DNA of 33,686 bases from Spartobacteria bacterium (GTDB lineage Bacteria; Verrucomicrobiota; Verrucomicrobiia; Chthoniobacterales; UBA10450), in contig JAJPJU010000237.1 in assembly GCA_021324035.1 (NCBI GenBank), positions 1 through 33,686 of the forward strand, read 5' to 3'. The translations under genes were made by a program, and so were the position numbers. The notes below the pieces were generated by a model. That model ran no database searches. It was not told the origin of the DNA and saw only the letters and a list, made by a program, of their open reading frames with translations. Below are positions 15,611-23,297 of the stretch, piece by piece (within the stretch, counting starts at the first letter, position 1; the number at the start of each line of letters is the position of its first letter).

Positions 15611-15617
15611 AGAATTT

Positions 15618-16415
15618 TCAGGAGCTAGCGCTGGAATACCGCCTCAGGGCAAAAGTCCAAAAACTGCGGGACAGGCAGAAGATGACAGTCGAGGCAATGA
15701 CGAGCTTCGACATGAGGCCCCAGGGCTGACCCAACGATTTCGCGAGCACCCTGGCGGGGACGTTCGAAACCACCACCACGGGAACGATCCAGCTGAAAAT
15801 GAATTTGAACAGGGGCGGGAAGATCGAATCGGGGTAGCGCGCGATGTTGAGAAAATTGAAGTAGCCGTAGACCAGGCCTTGCGCCCGCACGATCCAAAAA
15901 CTGACCGCGGCCAGGCTTAGCATGATCGAATAATGCACCGCCACGCCAAAACAGATTGCGATCAAATAGAGCACGATTGACGTCGGACTCGGGACGTAGC
16001 CGAGTTTGGTTAACGAGAAGACAACGACCACGCCTCCGACGATCGTGTTGACGATACTGTCGAGGCCGAATTGTTTGGTGGAAACAGCGAATTGGCTGTC
16101 GACCGGCAATACGAGGAGGGAGTCGAGTTTTCCGGTGCGGACGAGCTCGGGAATGTTGGCCACGTTCACGAAAAAGAACGCCTGGAAAAGCTGGGAGATC
16201 ATTTGGTGGGTTCCGACGAGCAAAACGACTTCCCATTTTGTCCAATCGCCGATGCGGTCGACATTTCCGAAAATGATCGAGAAAAAAACGATCTGCCCGA
16301 CAAACCAGAGGACTTCCACCAGCATCCAGAGAAGGAAATTTGCCTTGAAACTCATCTCGCGAATGAGCGAGTTGCGAAGCATGATGGAGTAGATCTCGAT
16401 GTAACGCCGGACCAC
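15618..16415 (-). CDS. ABC-2 type exporter permease (DUF990-like)
   Basis: A 265-residue membrane protein with about six hydrophobic segments, resembling the ABC2_membrane_6/DUF990 permeases. Family-like stretches are the N-terminal IYSIMLRNSLIREMSFKANFLLWM, the cytoplasmic IPELVRTGKLDSLLVLPVDSQF coupling region and the C-terminal NIARYPDSIFPPLFKFIFSW. Such permeases normally occur as adjacent pairs plus an ATPase; the apparent partner lies at 22466 on the same strand, 6 kb away, and no ATPase gene sits next to either. The start is a GTG. The substrate is unknown. Confidence 0.8.
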   Translation of the reverse strand: MVRRYIEIYSIMLRNSLIREMSFKANFLLWMLVEVLWFVGQIVFFSIIFGNVDRIGDWTKWEVVLLVGTHQMISQLFQAFFFVNVANIPELVRTGKLDSLLVLPVDSQFAVSTKQFGLDSIVNTIVGGVVVVFSLTKLGYVPSPTSIVLYLIAICFGVAVHYSIMLSLAAVSFWIVRAQGLVYGYFNFLNIARYPDSIFPPLFKFIFSWIVPVVVVSNVPARVLAKSLGQPWGLMSKLVIASTVIFCLSRSFWTFALRRYSSASS

Positions 16416-16461
16416 GTCTGCCTGTCATTTTAACTGAAGCTCAAGTCAAATTACATCCTAC

Positions 16462-17667
16462 ATGAAGCGATTTTTTCCCATCGGCGTCATCATTGTCGCG
16501 TTGCTCATGGTTCTGTTCGTCATTCGCCGCTGCACGTCGGCTCATTCCGCGACATATCAGACCGCGACGGTAACGCGCGGCCCGATTACGCAGCTGGTGA
16601 CCGCTACCGGCACTTTGAATCCTGTCACCAATGTGCAGGTGGGCAGTCAGGTCTCGGGCAATATTCAGAAGCTTTTTGCCGATTTTAACTCACAGGTGAA
16701 AGCCGGGCAGGTCGTAGCGCAAATCGATCCGGCGCTGTTCCAGGCGACGGTAACGCAGGCCGAAGGCGATCTCGCCAACGCGCAGGCCGCGCTTGAGCTT
16801 GCGAAAGTGAATGCAGTCCGCATCCAAAAACTGTTCGCCGAGAAAAATTCGTCGCAACAGGACCTCGATCAGGCGATCGCGACGCTGCACCAGGGAGAAG
16901 CGAACGTGAAAATCAAGCAGGGCGCGCTCGATAAAGCGAAAGCCGATCTTGATCATTGCACGATCACGTCACCGGTCGATGGCGTGGTAATTTCGCGCAA
17001 CGTGGATGTCGGCCAGACGGTGGCCGCCAGTTTGCAGGCGCCCATAATTTTTCAAATCGCGAACGATCTCACTAAAATGCAGATCGACTCGAACGTGGCC
17101 GAAGCCGACGTAGGTGCGGTCGAGGTCGGGCAGGATGTCGACTTTACGGTCGACGCGTTTCCGACGCGCACCTTCCACGGAAAAGTAGTGCAGGTCCGAA
17201 ACGCGCCGATCACTGTCCAGAACGTCGTGACTTACGACACGGTCATCGGAGTTGATAATAAGGAGTTAAAATTGAAACCGGGGATGACCGCAAACGTTTC
17301 CGTCATCATTGCGCATAAGGACAACGTGTTGCAGTTGAAAAACGCCGCGTTGCGATTTCGTCCGCCCGAGGCGGCCGAATCGAGGCCGGCGTCGCCGCCA
17401 GGTGGCGGCCCGCCACGAAGCGGCGGTAGCGGTCAACGGCCTACGGGCGCGCGCCAACGCACACCCGAGCGGACCGTTTATGTTTTGTCCTACGGCCGTC
17501 CAAAACCAGTGCAGATCAAGACTGGAATCAGCGATGGCATCGTGACCGAGATCACTGACGGATTAAAAGAAGGCGATGCCGTGATCACCGCCGAACTAAC
17601 GTCGGGCGCATCGGCGTCAAGTTCGCCCTCAACCAACCCGTTTAGTGGTGGACGCAGATTTCCGTGA
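16462..17667 (+). CDS. macA: MacA/HlyD-type periplasmic adaptor
   Basis: A 401-residue membrane-fusion protein linking an inner-membrane ABC pump to an outer-membrane channel. One N-terminal membrane helix (about residues 5-22) is followed by a lipoyl half-motif, a helical hairpin (VTQAEGDLANAQAALELAK to NVKIKQGALDKAKADL), the second lipoyl half ITSPVDGVVISRNVDVGQTV, and beta-barrel and membrane-proximal domains. A Pro/Gly/Arg-rich linker of about 35 residues (near 300-335) is unusually long for MacA and probably disordered. It is followed after 31 bases by the ATPase gene. Substrates of MacAB pumps include macrolides, lipopeptides and haem-related molecules; which applies here is unknown. 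Confidence 0.87.
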   Translation: MKRFFPIGVIIVALLMVLFVIRRCTSAHSATYQTATVTRGPITQLVTATGTLNPVTNVQVGSQVSGNIQKLFADFNSQVKAGQVVAQIDPALFQATVTQAEGDLANAQAALELAKVNAVRIQKLFAEKNSSQQDLDQAIATLHQGEANVKIKQGALDKAKADLDHCTITSPVDGVVISRNVDVGQTVAASLQAPIIFQIANDLTKMQIDSNVAEADVGAVEVGQDVDFTVDAFPTRTFHGKVVQVRNAPITVQNVVTYDTVIGVDNKELKLKPGMTANVSVIIAHKDNVLQLKNAALRFRPPEAAESRPASPPGGGPPRSGGSGQRPTGARQRTPERTVYVLSYGRPKPVQIKTGISDGIVTEITDGLKEGDAVITAELTSGASASSSPSTNPFSGGRRFP

Positions 17668-17698
17668 CATCAGGCACCAACAAGCGCAGGGGCCAAAG

Positions 17699-18460
17699 AT
17701 GAGCAATGGTTCGGTTGTCCGACTAGCGGACGTTCATAAAACCTATCACACCGGTGACGTTGATGTTCACGCCGTGCGTGGCGTTTCCCTCGAAATTGGT
17801 CGCGGTGAATTTGTTGCGCTCATGGGTGCGAGCGGCTCCGGCAAGTCAACATTGATGAACATTCTCGGTTGTCTCGATCGTCCGACGTCCGGTAGTTACG
17901 TTTTGGACGACGCCGATGTTTCGGTGCTGGATCGCGATCAGCTCGCCGACATTCGCAATCATAAACTCGGATTCGTGTTCCAAAGTTTTAATTTGCTGCC
18001 GCGAACATCGGCACGCGAGAACGTAGAGCTGCCATTGCTCTACGGCACACGCAGTTTAACCAACGTGCAATTGCGCGAAAAAGCAGACGCAGTGTTGGCC
18101 TCGGTTGGGCTAGGCGGGCGCGAGGATCATCATCCAAGTCAGCTCTCTGGCGGCCAGCAACAGCGGGTCGCGATTGCCCGCGCCTTGGTGAACGATCCCG
18201 AAGTCGTCCTCGCCGACGAACCGACTGGAAATCTCGACAGCCGGACCAGCGTCGAAATCATGGGAATTTTCCAACAGCTGAATAATCGCGGCATCACCAT
18301 AATCATGGTAACGCACGAGCCCGACATCGCGTCTTTTGCGAAACGCAACGTCGTGATGCGTGACGGGGTCATTCTGAAAGACTTTGGCGTTACCCAACGA
18401 CTCGACGCCCCAACCGAGCTGCAAAACATCGGCCCCATCGATTCGGAGGCCTCGTCATGA
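17699..18460 (+). CDS. macB: MacB-type ABC transporter ATPase
   Basis: A 253-residue ATPase of the MacB/LolD class. It shows Walker A GASGSGKS, the Q-loop FVFQSFNLLPRTSARENVELPL, signature LSGGQQQRVAIARAL, Walker B VVLADEPTGNLD and the H-loop MVTHEP. The ATG was preferred to an earlier in-frame start inside the end of macA, because homologues begin at VRLADVHKTY. In E. coli the ATPase and permease are one polypeptide; here they are two genes. Its TGA overlaps the ATG of a 15-codon mini-ORF that bridges to the permease gene. Confidence 0.9.
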   Translation: MSNGSVVRLADVHKTYHTGDVDVHAVRGVSLEIGRGEFVALMGASGSGKSTLMNILGCLDRPTSGSYVLDDADVSVLDRDQLADIRNHKLGFVFQSFNLLPRTSARENVELPLLYGTRSLTNVQLREKADAVLASVGLGGREDHHPSQLSGGQQQRVAIARALVNDPEVVLADEPTGNLDSRTSVEIMGIFQQLNNRGITIIMVTHEPDIASFAKRNVVMRDGVILKDFGVTQRLDAPTELQNIGPIDSEASS

Positions 18461-18467
18461 AAGAATC

Positions 18468-18495
18468 TCGCCACTCGTCACCGGTCACTCGCCAC
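18468..18495. repeat. Heptamer tandem array between the two macB genes
   Basis: Four adjacent 7-mers, TCGCCAC, TCGTCAC, CGGTCAC and TCGCCAC, lie between the ATPase and permease genes. The array is embedded in a 15-codon open frame (18457-18504) that starts in the ATPase stop codon and ends in the permease start codon, both as ATGA overlaps. Direct repeats ATGAAAG at 18457-18463 and 18501-18507 flank the inserted stretch. Confidence 0.8.
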
Positions 18496-18500
18496 TTATT

Positions 18501-19718
18501 ATGAAAGTTGGATCGACACTAAACATCGCCCTCCGCGCGCTGCGCCGTAACAAGATGCGTTCCGTCTTGACCGCGCTCGGCATCATCATCGGCGTAGCTG
18601 CGGTCATCGCGATGGTTGGCATTGGCAACGGCGCCAAAGCGCAGGTCGAAGCGCAGATTGCCAGTTTGGGTCAAAACGTGATCCTGATTTTTTCAGGAAG
18701 CACCACTTCGAGCGGAATTCGGACCGGTTGGGGCAGCGCCGGCACATTGAAAATCGAGGACGCGGAAGCGATTCGCCGCGAAGTGCCTGGTGTCATCGCA
18801 GTCAGCGAGGAAATTGTTTCTACCACGCAAGTCGCCGCCGGAAATCAGAACTGGTTTACCCGAATTTATGGCGAGTCGGCCGATTATTTCGACATCCGTC
18901 AATGGCCGCTCGCGGATGGCTTGCCCTACACCGATCAGGATGTGCGCAGTGCGAACAAAGTTTGTGTGATCGGCAAGACGACCGCCTCGCAAATTTACGG
19001 CAACGAGGATCCGGTCGGTCAGATTTTACGGATCAAGAATGTGCCGTTCACGGTGATGGGCGTTTTGACGCCGAAAGGTTTAAGCACCCAGGGCGTCGAC
19101 CAGGACGATATCGTCATCATGCCCTACACCAGCGCGATGAAGCGCGTCGTCGGCGGAACCACGTTACGCAACGTCAATGTTCAGGTCGGTGACGGTAGTC
19201 AGATCAACGCTGCGCAACAGCAGATCATCGCGCTGTTGCGACAGCGTCACAACATTCGACCCGGACGCGATGACGATTTCACCGTGCGCAACCAACAGGA
19301 AATCGCAGATGCTGCGACCGCCACCACCGCGGTGATGACGGTTTTGCTCGGTTCAATTGCGGGCGTGTCGCTGGTAGTCGGCGGAATCGGCATCATGAAC
19401 ATCATGCTGGTTTCCGTTACCGAACGAACGCGGGAGATCGGAACCCGCATGGCAGTCGGAGCGCACGGAAGCGATATTCTGATGCAGTTCTTGATCGAGG
19501 CGGTGGCGCTCAGCTCGGTTGGCGGAATCATCGGGATTCTTTGCGGAATCGGCGCCTCGCAGATTTTGTCCAGCTATGCGCATTGGCCGACGCTCATTTC
19601 GCTCAGCTCGATAATCATTGCTTTCATGTTCAGCGCCGCGGTCGGAATTTTCTTTGGGTTCTATCCCGCGCGCAAAGCCGCCGCCCTCGATCCGATCGAA
19701 GCCCTGAGATACGAATAA
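18501..19718 (+). CDS. macB: MacB-type ABC transporter permease
   Basis: A 405-residue FtsX-like permease. The N-terminal helix (about residues 20-42, VLTALGIIIGVAAVIAMVG) leads to the large periplasmic MacB_PCD domain. Three C-terminal helices follow, with the family signature GIGIMNIMLVSVTERTREIGTRMAVGA, and the end PARKAAALDPIEALRYE is classic. The ATG after the heptamer array is chosen because the longer frame begins inside the ATPase gene. With macA and the ATPase gene it makes a tripartite efflux or export pump. Its TAA is the start of the first heptamer-palindrome element. Confidence 0.9.
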   Translation: MKVGSTLNIALRALRRNKMRSVLTALGIIIGVAAVIAMVGIGNGAKAQVEAQIASLGQNVILIFSGSTTSSGIRTGWGSAGTLKIEDAEAIRREVPGVIAVSEEIVSTTQVAAGNQNWFTRIYGESADYFDIRQWPLADGLPYTDQDVRSANKVCVIGKTTASQIYGNEDPVGQILRIKNVPFTVMGVLTPKGLSTQGVDQDDIVIMPYTSAMKRVVGGTTLRNVNVQVGDGSQINAAQQQIIALLRQRHNIRPGRDDDFTVRNQQEIADAATATTAVMTVLLGSIAGVSLVVGGIGIMNIMLVSVTERTREIGTRMAVGAHGSDILMQFLIEAVALSSVGGIIGILCGIGASQILSSYAHWPTLISLSSIIIAFMFSAAVGIFFGFYPARKAAALDPIEALRYE

Positions 19719-19857
19719 AATCCGAAACCCGAATCTCGAAATCCGAAACAAATCCGAAATTCGAAGTCCGAATATTAAAAGCGGATTAGACGTATTTGAA
19801 TTTTGGTCGTTCGGGTTTGTTTCGAGCTTCGTGCTTCGGATTTCGAGTTTCTTGTTA
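19719..19857. repeat. Inverted heptamer array, copy 1
   Basis: The left arm is built from ATCCGAA, ACCCGAA, TCTCGAA and ATCCGAA, the spacer ACAA, then ATCCGAA, ATTCGAA, GTCCGAA and the diverged TATTAAA. The right arm is TTCGGGT, the spacer TTG plus T, then TTCGAGC, TTCGTGC, TTCGGAT, TTCGAGT and a partial unit. The arms are complementary in type and frame and would fold into a long imperfect hairpin. It starts directly after the macB stop codon. Confidence 0.88.
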
Positions 19858-19888
19858 ATCCGCATAATCCTCGGTTAAAGTGGGTGTC

Positions 19889-21004
19889 GTGAACCGACTG
19901 TTTTGTGCCGTTCTTTTGGGCGCGGCCTTGCTTTCGAACGCGAGCGCTGCGGGAAAGGAACCTGGCTGGGACCCGACCCACACCTGGATTTTCGCGGTCG
20001 GTGTTTTGCATTGGAAACACAGCGAGATGTTCGGTTCGTTTCCGGTCAAGGAACGGCGCGATGCCGAGCTGGTTGATTTTTTCAAACAACACGGTGTTCC
20101 GGCGGACCACATCGTTTACTTGCAAGATGAAAATGGAACTCAGAAACGGATCGATGCGGCGTTCAGAAGCGAGTTGAAAAAGATCGGCCAGAACGATCTG
20201 CTCATTGTTTATTATGCGGGTCACGGTTCGAAATCCGACAAAGGCCAGGACGTTCATCTCGCTTCCTACGACGCCGGCGACGAAGACGTTGCGGGTTGGT
20301 CAGTGAATTCGATTCCGAAAACAATCAGCGCGAACTCTTCAGGTCAGCGCGTGCTCTGGTTCATTGATTGTTGTTACTCCGGGCAAGCTGCGCGCGCGAT
20401 CGCAAATTCGGAAGGTTCCCCGGCTTACGCGTGTGTGACTTCATCTTCAGCCAGCGAAAGCTCGACCGGGCATTGGACGTTTACTGAAGCATTGCTCGAT
20501 GCGTTGCGCGGGGCCGGATATGTCGATCTCAATCACGACGGCGTGATCACGCTGGCAGAATTCGCGGCGCACGCGCACGCCGACATGGCGTTAGGCGAGG
20601 AACAGCTTTCAACTTTCGCCACCACCGGCGGATTCGATCAGCAAATGGTCCTCGCGCGCGCTTCAACGCTCAAAAGCCCGCGAGTAGGCGAACGCGGTCA
20701 AATCCAATGGCACGCCGATTGGTGGCCAGTGCGAGTGGTTGAGGAGAGCGGCGAGAAATTAAAAGTGCATTACATCGGCTACAGCGCGGGCGACGATCTG
20801 TGGGTCACCCCGGACAAGTTGCGTCCCATCAAGCCAGTGCAATACGCGGTGGGTAGCGAAATCGAAGTGCTTTGGAAAAAGAAATGGTATCCCGCGAGGG
20901 TATTGAAGGTGGAGGAGGGCATTCATCTGATTCATTACACCGATTACGATTCGAGTTGGGACGAATGGGTTGCGTCAAAACGGATCCGCCACGCAAAATC
21001 CTGA
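19889..21004 (+). CDS. Exported caspase-like (C14) protein with EF-hand-like loop and Tudor-knot-like repeats
   Basis: A 371-residue protein with a signal peptide (residues 1-21, ending NASAAG). The caspase-like domain (about 30-245) has the catalytic histidine in YYAGHGS (His112) and cysteine in DCCYSG (Cys162), as in metacaspase-type C14 peptidases. Within it DLNHDGVITLAEF (about 213-225) matches a single EF-hand calcium loop. The C-terminus holds two similar units: QWHADWWPVRVVEESG to GDDLWVTPDKLRP, and LWKKKWYPARVLKVEEG to SWDEWVASKRIR. They resemble Tudor-knot or chromo-barrel modules, known mainly from eukaryotic chromatin proteins. A GTG start is used; an in-frame GTG three codons upstream is possible. 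Substrate and trigger are unknown; calcium activation is inference. Confidence 0.8.
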   Translation: MNRLFCAVLLGAALLSNASAAGKEPGWDPTHTWIFAVGVLHWKHSEMFGSFPVKERRDAELVDFFKQHGVPADHIVYLQDENGTQKRIDAAFRSELKKIGQNDLLIVYYAGHGSKSDKGQDVHLASYDAGDEDVAGWSVNSIPKTISANSSGQRVLWFIDCCYSGQAARAIANSEGSPAYACVTSSSASESSTGHWTFTEALLDALRGAGYVDLNHDGVITLAEFAAHAHADMALGEEQLSTFATTGGFDQQMVLARASTLKSPRVGERGQIQWHADWWPVRVVEESGEKLKVHYIGYSAGDDLWVTPDKLRPIKPVQYAVGSEIEVLWKKKWYPARVLKVEEGIHLIHYTDYDSSWDEWVASKRIRHAKS

Positions 21005-21015
21005 CGGAATTAATA

Positions 21016-21089
21016 GACAGGATTCACAGGTTTTTTTGGATTGGGTCCGAAGAACGGTTTGAAATCCTTTTAATCTTGTTAATCCTGTC
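21016..21089. repeat. Inverted nonamer array (hairpin element)
   Basis: The left arm is GACAGGATT, CACAGGTTT and TTTTGGATT. The right arm, after a 20-base loop, is AATCCTTTT, AATCTTGTT and AATCCTGTC, whose reverse complement reads as the same three 9-mers with a few changes. It begins 12 bases after the caspase stop codon and ends 14 bases before the rhodanese ATG. Confidence 0.87.
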
Positions 21090-21103
21090 CAGCAGAATTC
21101 TGT

Positions 21104-21469
21104 ATGGCTGAACAAAAGGGTTATCGGGATTTGGTCGCGGAGGCGAAAAAGAAGATCACCGAAATTTCGCCGACCGATGCCGCGGCTAAAGCCAAAAGTC
21201 GCGACGCGGTGATCGTTGACGTCCGCGAGAAGGATGAGTTCGACGAAGATCATATTCCCGACGCGGTCCACATGAGCCGCGGCACGATCGAACTCGAGAT
21301 CGAAGACAAATTCCCCGACCGCAATACCGAGATCATTTGTCATTGCGGCGGTGGCGGCCGGTCCGCGCTTGCTGCCGAGACTTTGCAAAAGATGGGTTAC
21401 AAGAACGTTCGCTCGATGGCTGGCGGCTTCAAAACCTGGAAGGCCGTTGGATTGCCGACAACGAAGTAG
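21104..21469 (+). CDS. Rhodanese-like sulfurtransferase domain protein
   Basis: A 121-residue single rhodanese domain without a signal peptide, probably cytoplasmic. After a 32-residue helical leader come AVIVDVREKDEFDEDHIPDAVHM and the active-site loop CGGGGRSA with Cys81, then MGYKNVRSMAGGFKTWKAVGLP. Such proteins carry sulfane sulfur for thiosulfate or persulfide chemistry or act as sulfur relays. It lies between a caspase-like gene and a HEAT-like gene with a repeat element on its 5' side and a hairpin on its 3' side, so it may not be co-transcribed with them. Confidence 0.87.
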   Translation: MAEQKGYRDLVAEAKKKITEISPTDAAAKAKSRDAVIVDVREKDEFDEDHIPDAVHMSRGTIELEIEDKFPDRNTEIICHCGGGGRSALAAETLQKMGYKNVRSMAGGFKTWKAVGLPTTK

Positions 21470-21486
21470 AAGCCTTCGTTTCACAC

Positions 21487-21514
21487 GGAGCTTGTCTGTA
21501 CCAGGCAAAGCTCC
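21487..21514. repeat. Long 3' hairpin after the rhodanese gene
   Basis: GGAGCTTGTCTG and CAGGCAAAGCTCC pair over about twelve positions, with one bulge and one G-U, around a TAC loop. It begins 18 bases after the rhodanese stop codon and ends 21 bases before the next ATG. No T-tract follows. It may be another member of the 3'-hairpin population in this window. Confidence 0.6.
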
Positions 21515-21535
21515 TACCCTCGCAACAACTTGAAC

Positions 21536-22429
21536 ATGAGGACGAAAGAACTTTTTTCGAGATGTTGCGCGGTCGGCGGAATTGCGCTGGTTGCGTTCGG
21601 CATTACAGGCTCGGCCGGTGACAACGTCGCTATCGCGCTGGGGCAAATAAAAAATGCCGACCCGGATGCGCGCATTGAAGGAGTGCGGCAACTTCTGACC
21701 TCGCTCGATTCCAGAATTCCCGAAACGATGCTTTCGCTTCTGACAGACCAAGGCGATTCGATCCGAAGACTCGCCGCGCGCGCAATCGGCAGTCGCTGGT
21801 GGCAGATTCCAAAAGACAAAACCGCCGATTACACCAAGGCGCTCGCTCAAAATCAAAAGCCTGAAATGGATTTTGAAATGGAAAAGAACATGGCCGATCG
21901 CGCGATCGGTCTTCTCACGCGGCAATACGATTCAAAAATGTTTTCCAAGAGTCCGAACGGCCGCTGGGTGATTTACGAGCGTTACGGATTGCCGTGCTTG
22001 ATCGATACCACGACGGAGACCGAGGAACTGCTGGGCTGGCCCCGAGCGGAGAACGGGGACATGGACATGCTTGTATGCGCATTTGGCAATGAGCCCATCA
22101 GCGACGATCAGGCGGTTTGGCATCCGAGCAAAGAAGCGATAGCGCTTTCGGTTTTATTGGATCGCCGTTCGTCCACGGTGTGGATCTGGGAGCATAAGGT
22201 CGGACTGCAAAAATTACTGCGCTCGGAATTGGCTCGATTACTGCACCCAAAAGGAAAGGTTGATGAATCGTACGTAACCGATGCATCGATCAAGGGCTGG
22301 AAAGGCGACGAACTGCAAGTTTCGGCGACGGGAGGATTGGACGAGAACGACGGAGCATTACTTGGCTGGGATCTTGCCAAACGTAAATGGCGCGTCATTT
22401 CGCGCGGTAAGCAGAAGCAGTCCGACTGA
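21536..22429 (+). CDS. Exported HEAT-like protein of unknown function
   Basis: A 297-residue protein with a signal peptide (hydrophobic about residues 12-26). The first part (NADPDARIEGVRQLLTSL, then IPETMLSLLTDQGDSIRRLAARAIGS) looks like two HEAT-type helical repeats. The second part is beta-rich with SPNGRWVIYERYG and AVWHPSKEAIAL, patterns seen in beta-propeller-like lipoproteins, though no full propeller is visible. The ATG is preferred to a TTG two codons upstream. It could be an envelope scaffold; no catalytic residues are recognised. Confidence 0.6.
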   Translation: MRTKELFSRCCAVGGIALVAFGITGSAGDNVAIALGQIKNADPDARIEGVRQLLTSLDSRIPETMLSLLTDQGDSIRRLAARAIGSRWWQIPKDKTADYTKALAQNQKPEMDFEMEKNMADRAIGLLTRQYDSKMFSKSPNGRWVIYERYGLPCLIDTTTETEELLGWPRAENGDMDMLVCAFGNEPISDDQAVWHPSKEAIALSVLLDRRSSTVWIWEHKVGLQKLLRSELARLLHPKGKVDESYVTDASIKGWKGDELQVSATGGLDENDGALLGWDLAKRKWRVISRGKQKQSD

Positions 22430-22465
22430 GCGCGCTAGTTCGCGGCCGACGAAATAATTCAGGCA

Positions 22466-23281
22466 CTAGCCTCCGACGGCTTGGTAATGGCGCAAACCGC
22501 GGTGCCACATGAATCGCGCGACCGCCCAGGTGAGAAACAGCCAACCGGTCTGGATCGCGAGGGCCTGCCAGAGATCGGCGCCTTTTAAGCGCTGTTGAAA
22601 AATCGCGACCGGGCAGAACAGCTCATAATAGAAAGGCATCCATTTCAACGCCGCCTGAACGCTGACGGGCATGATGTCGATCGGAAACATTTGGCCACCG
22701 AGGAAATATTCGAACGAGTAAACGATGAACACGATGGTCGTGATCTCCAAAATCCAAAATGCCATCATCGCGAGCGAGTAGGTAATGAAGAACTGGATAA
22801 ACGCGGCCATCATCGTTGACAGAATCGCGAGCATGTAAGTCGCCGGATCGTGCGGGAGCGTGACGTAGCTTCTGAAATAAAAGAAAATCAGCGCGATCGG
22901 CGGCAGGGTGACGAAAGTGTAAACGAGCCGTCCGCTGCAAAAAATGCTGAACCGATAGCCGAGATAACTCATCGGCTTGGTCAGGAGCGCATTGATCTGG
23001 CCTTCGCGAATGTCCGCCGCGATTTGCCATTCGTCTTCGGTCGGCGTGACCAGGTTGCTGACCAGGATCGTCAGCAGGTAATAATAGATCATCGAGGCGT
23101 AATCGTAGCCGTGGACCCCGCTGCCCCGCTCTTTGAAGACCGCGTTCCAAAGAAAAACGGTGCCAGCGAGTGGAATCAAGCCGAACGCCGCACGCAAAAA
23201 ATAATTCCAGCGATAAACGAAGGTGTTCTGGAGGCCAATGTTGAAGACCGAGAGATATTTTGTTGTCGTGCTCGTGCTCAT
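22466..23281 (-). CDS. ABC-2 type exporter permease (DUF990-like), second subunit
   Basis: A 271-residue six-helix permease related to ABC2_membrane_6/DUF990. Landmarks are the N-terminal YLSVFNIGLQNTFVYRWNYFLRA, the coupling stretch IREGQINALLTKPMSYLGYRF and the last segment WLFLTWAVARFMWHRGLRHYQAVGG. The ATG used here was preferred to one ten codons upstream because that extension runs into the repeat element. It probably pairs with the permease at 15618-16415, since these occur as two-subunit permeases with a separate ATPase. Plus-strand genes now separate them. No Shine-Dalgarno is visible. Confidence 0.8.
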   Translation of the reverse strand: MSTSTTTKYLSVFNIGLQNTFVYRWNYFLRAAFGLIPLAGTVFLWNAVFKERGSGVHGYDYASMIYYYLLTILVSNLVTPTEDEWQIAADIREGQINALLTKPMSYLGYRFSIFCSGRLVYTFVTLPPIALIFFYFRSYVTLPHDPATYMLAILSTMMAAFIQFFITYSLAMMAFWILEITTIVFIVYSFEYFLGGQMFPIDIMPVSVQAALKWMPFYYELFCPVAIFQQRLKGADLWQALAIQTGWLFLTWAVARFMWHRGLRHYQAVGG

Positions 23282-23297
23282 GCGTTTGAGCGCGGAT

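Noticed and set aside
18457..18504. The 15-codon mini-ORF as a functional peptide gene
   Set aside because: Its codons are dictated by the heptamer array, so it is better explained as a coupling bridge than as a peptide gene.
16462..22429. Mobile genomic island with its own integrase
   Set aside because: No transposase, integrase, tRNA-end duplication or terminal repeats were found; only the split permease pair suggests rearrangement.
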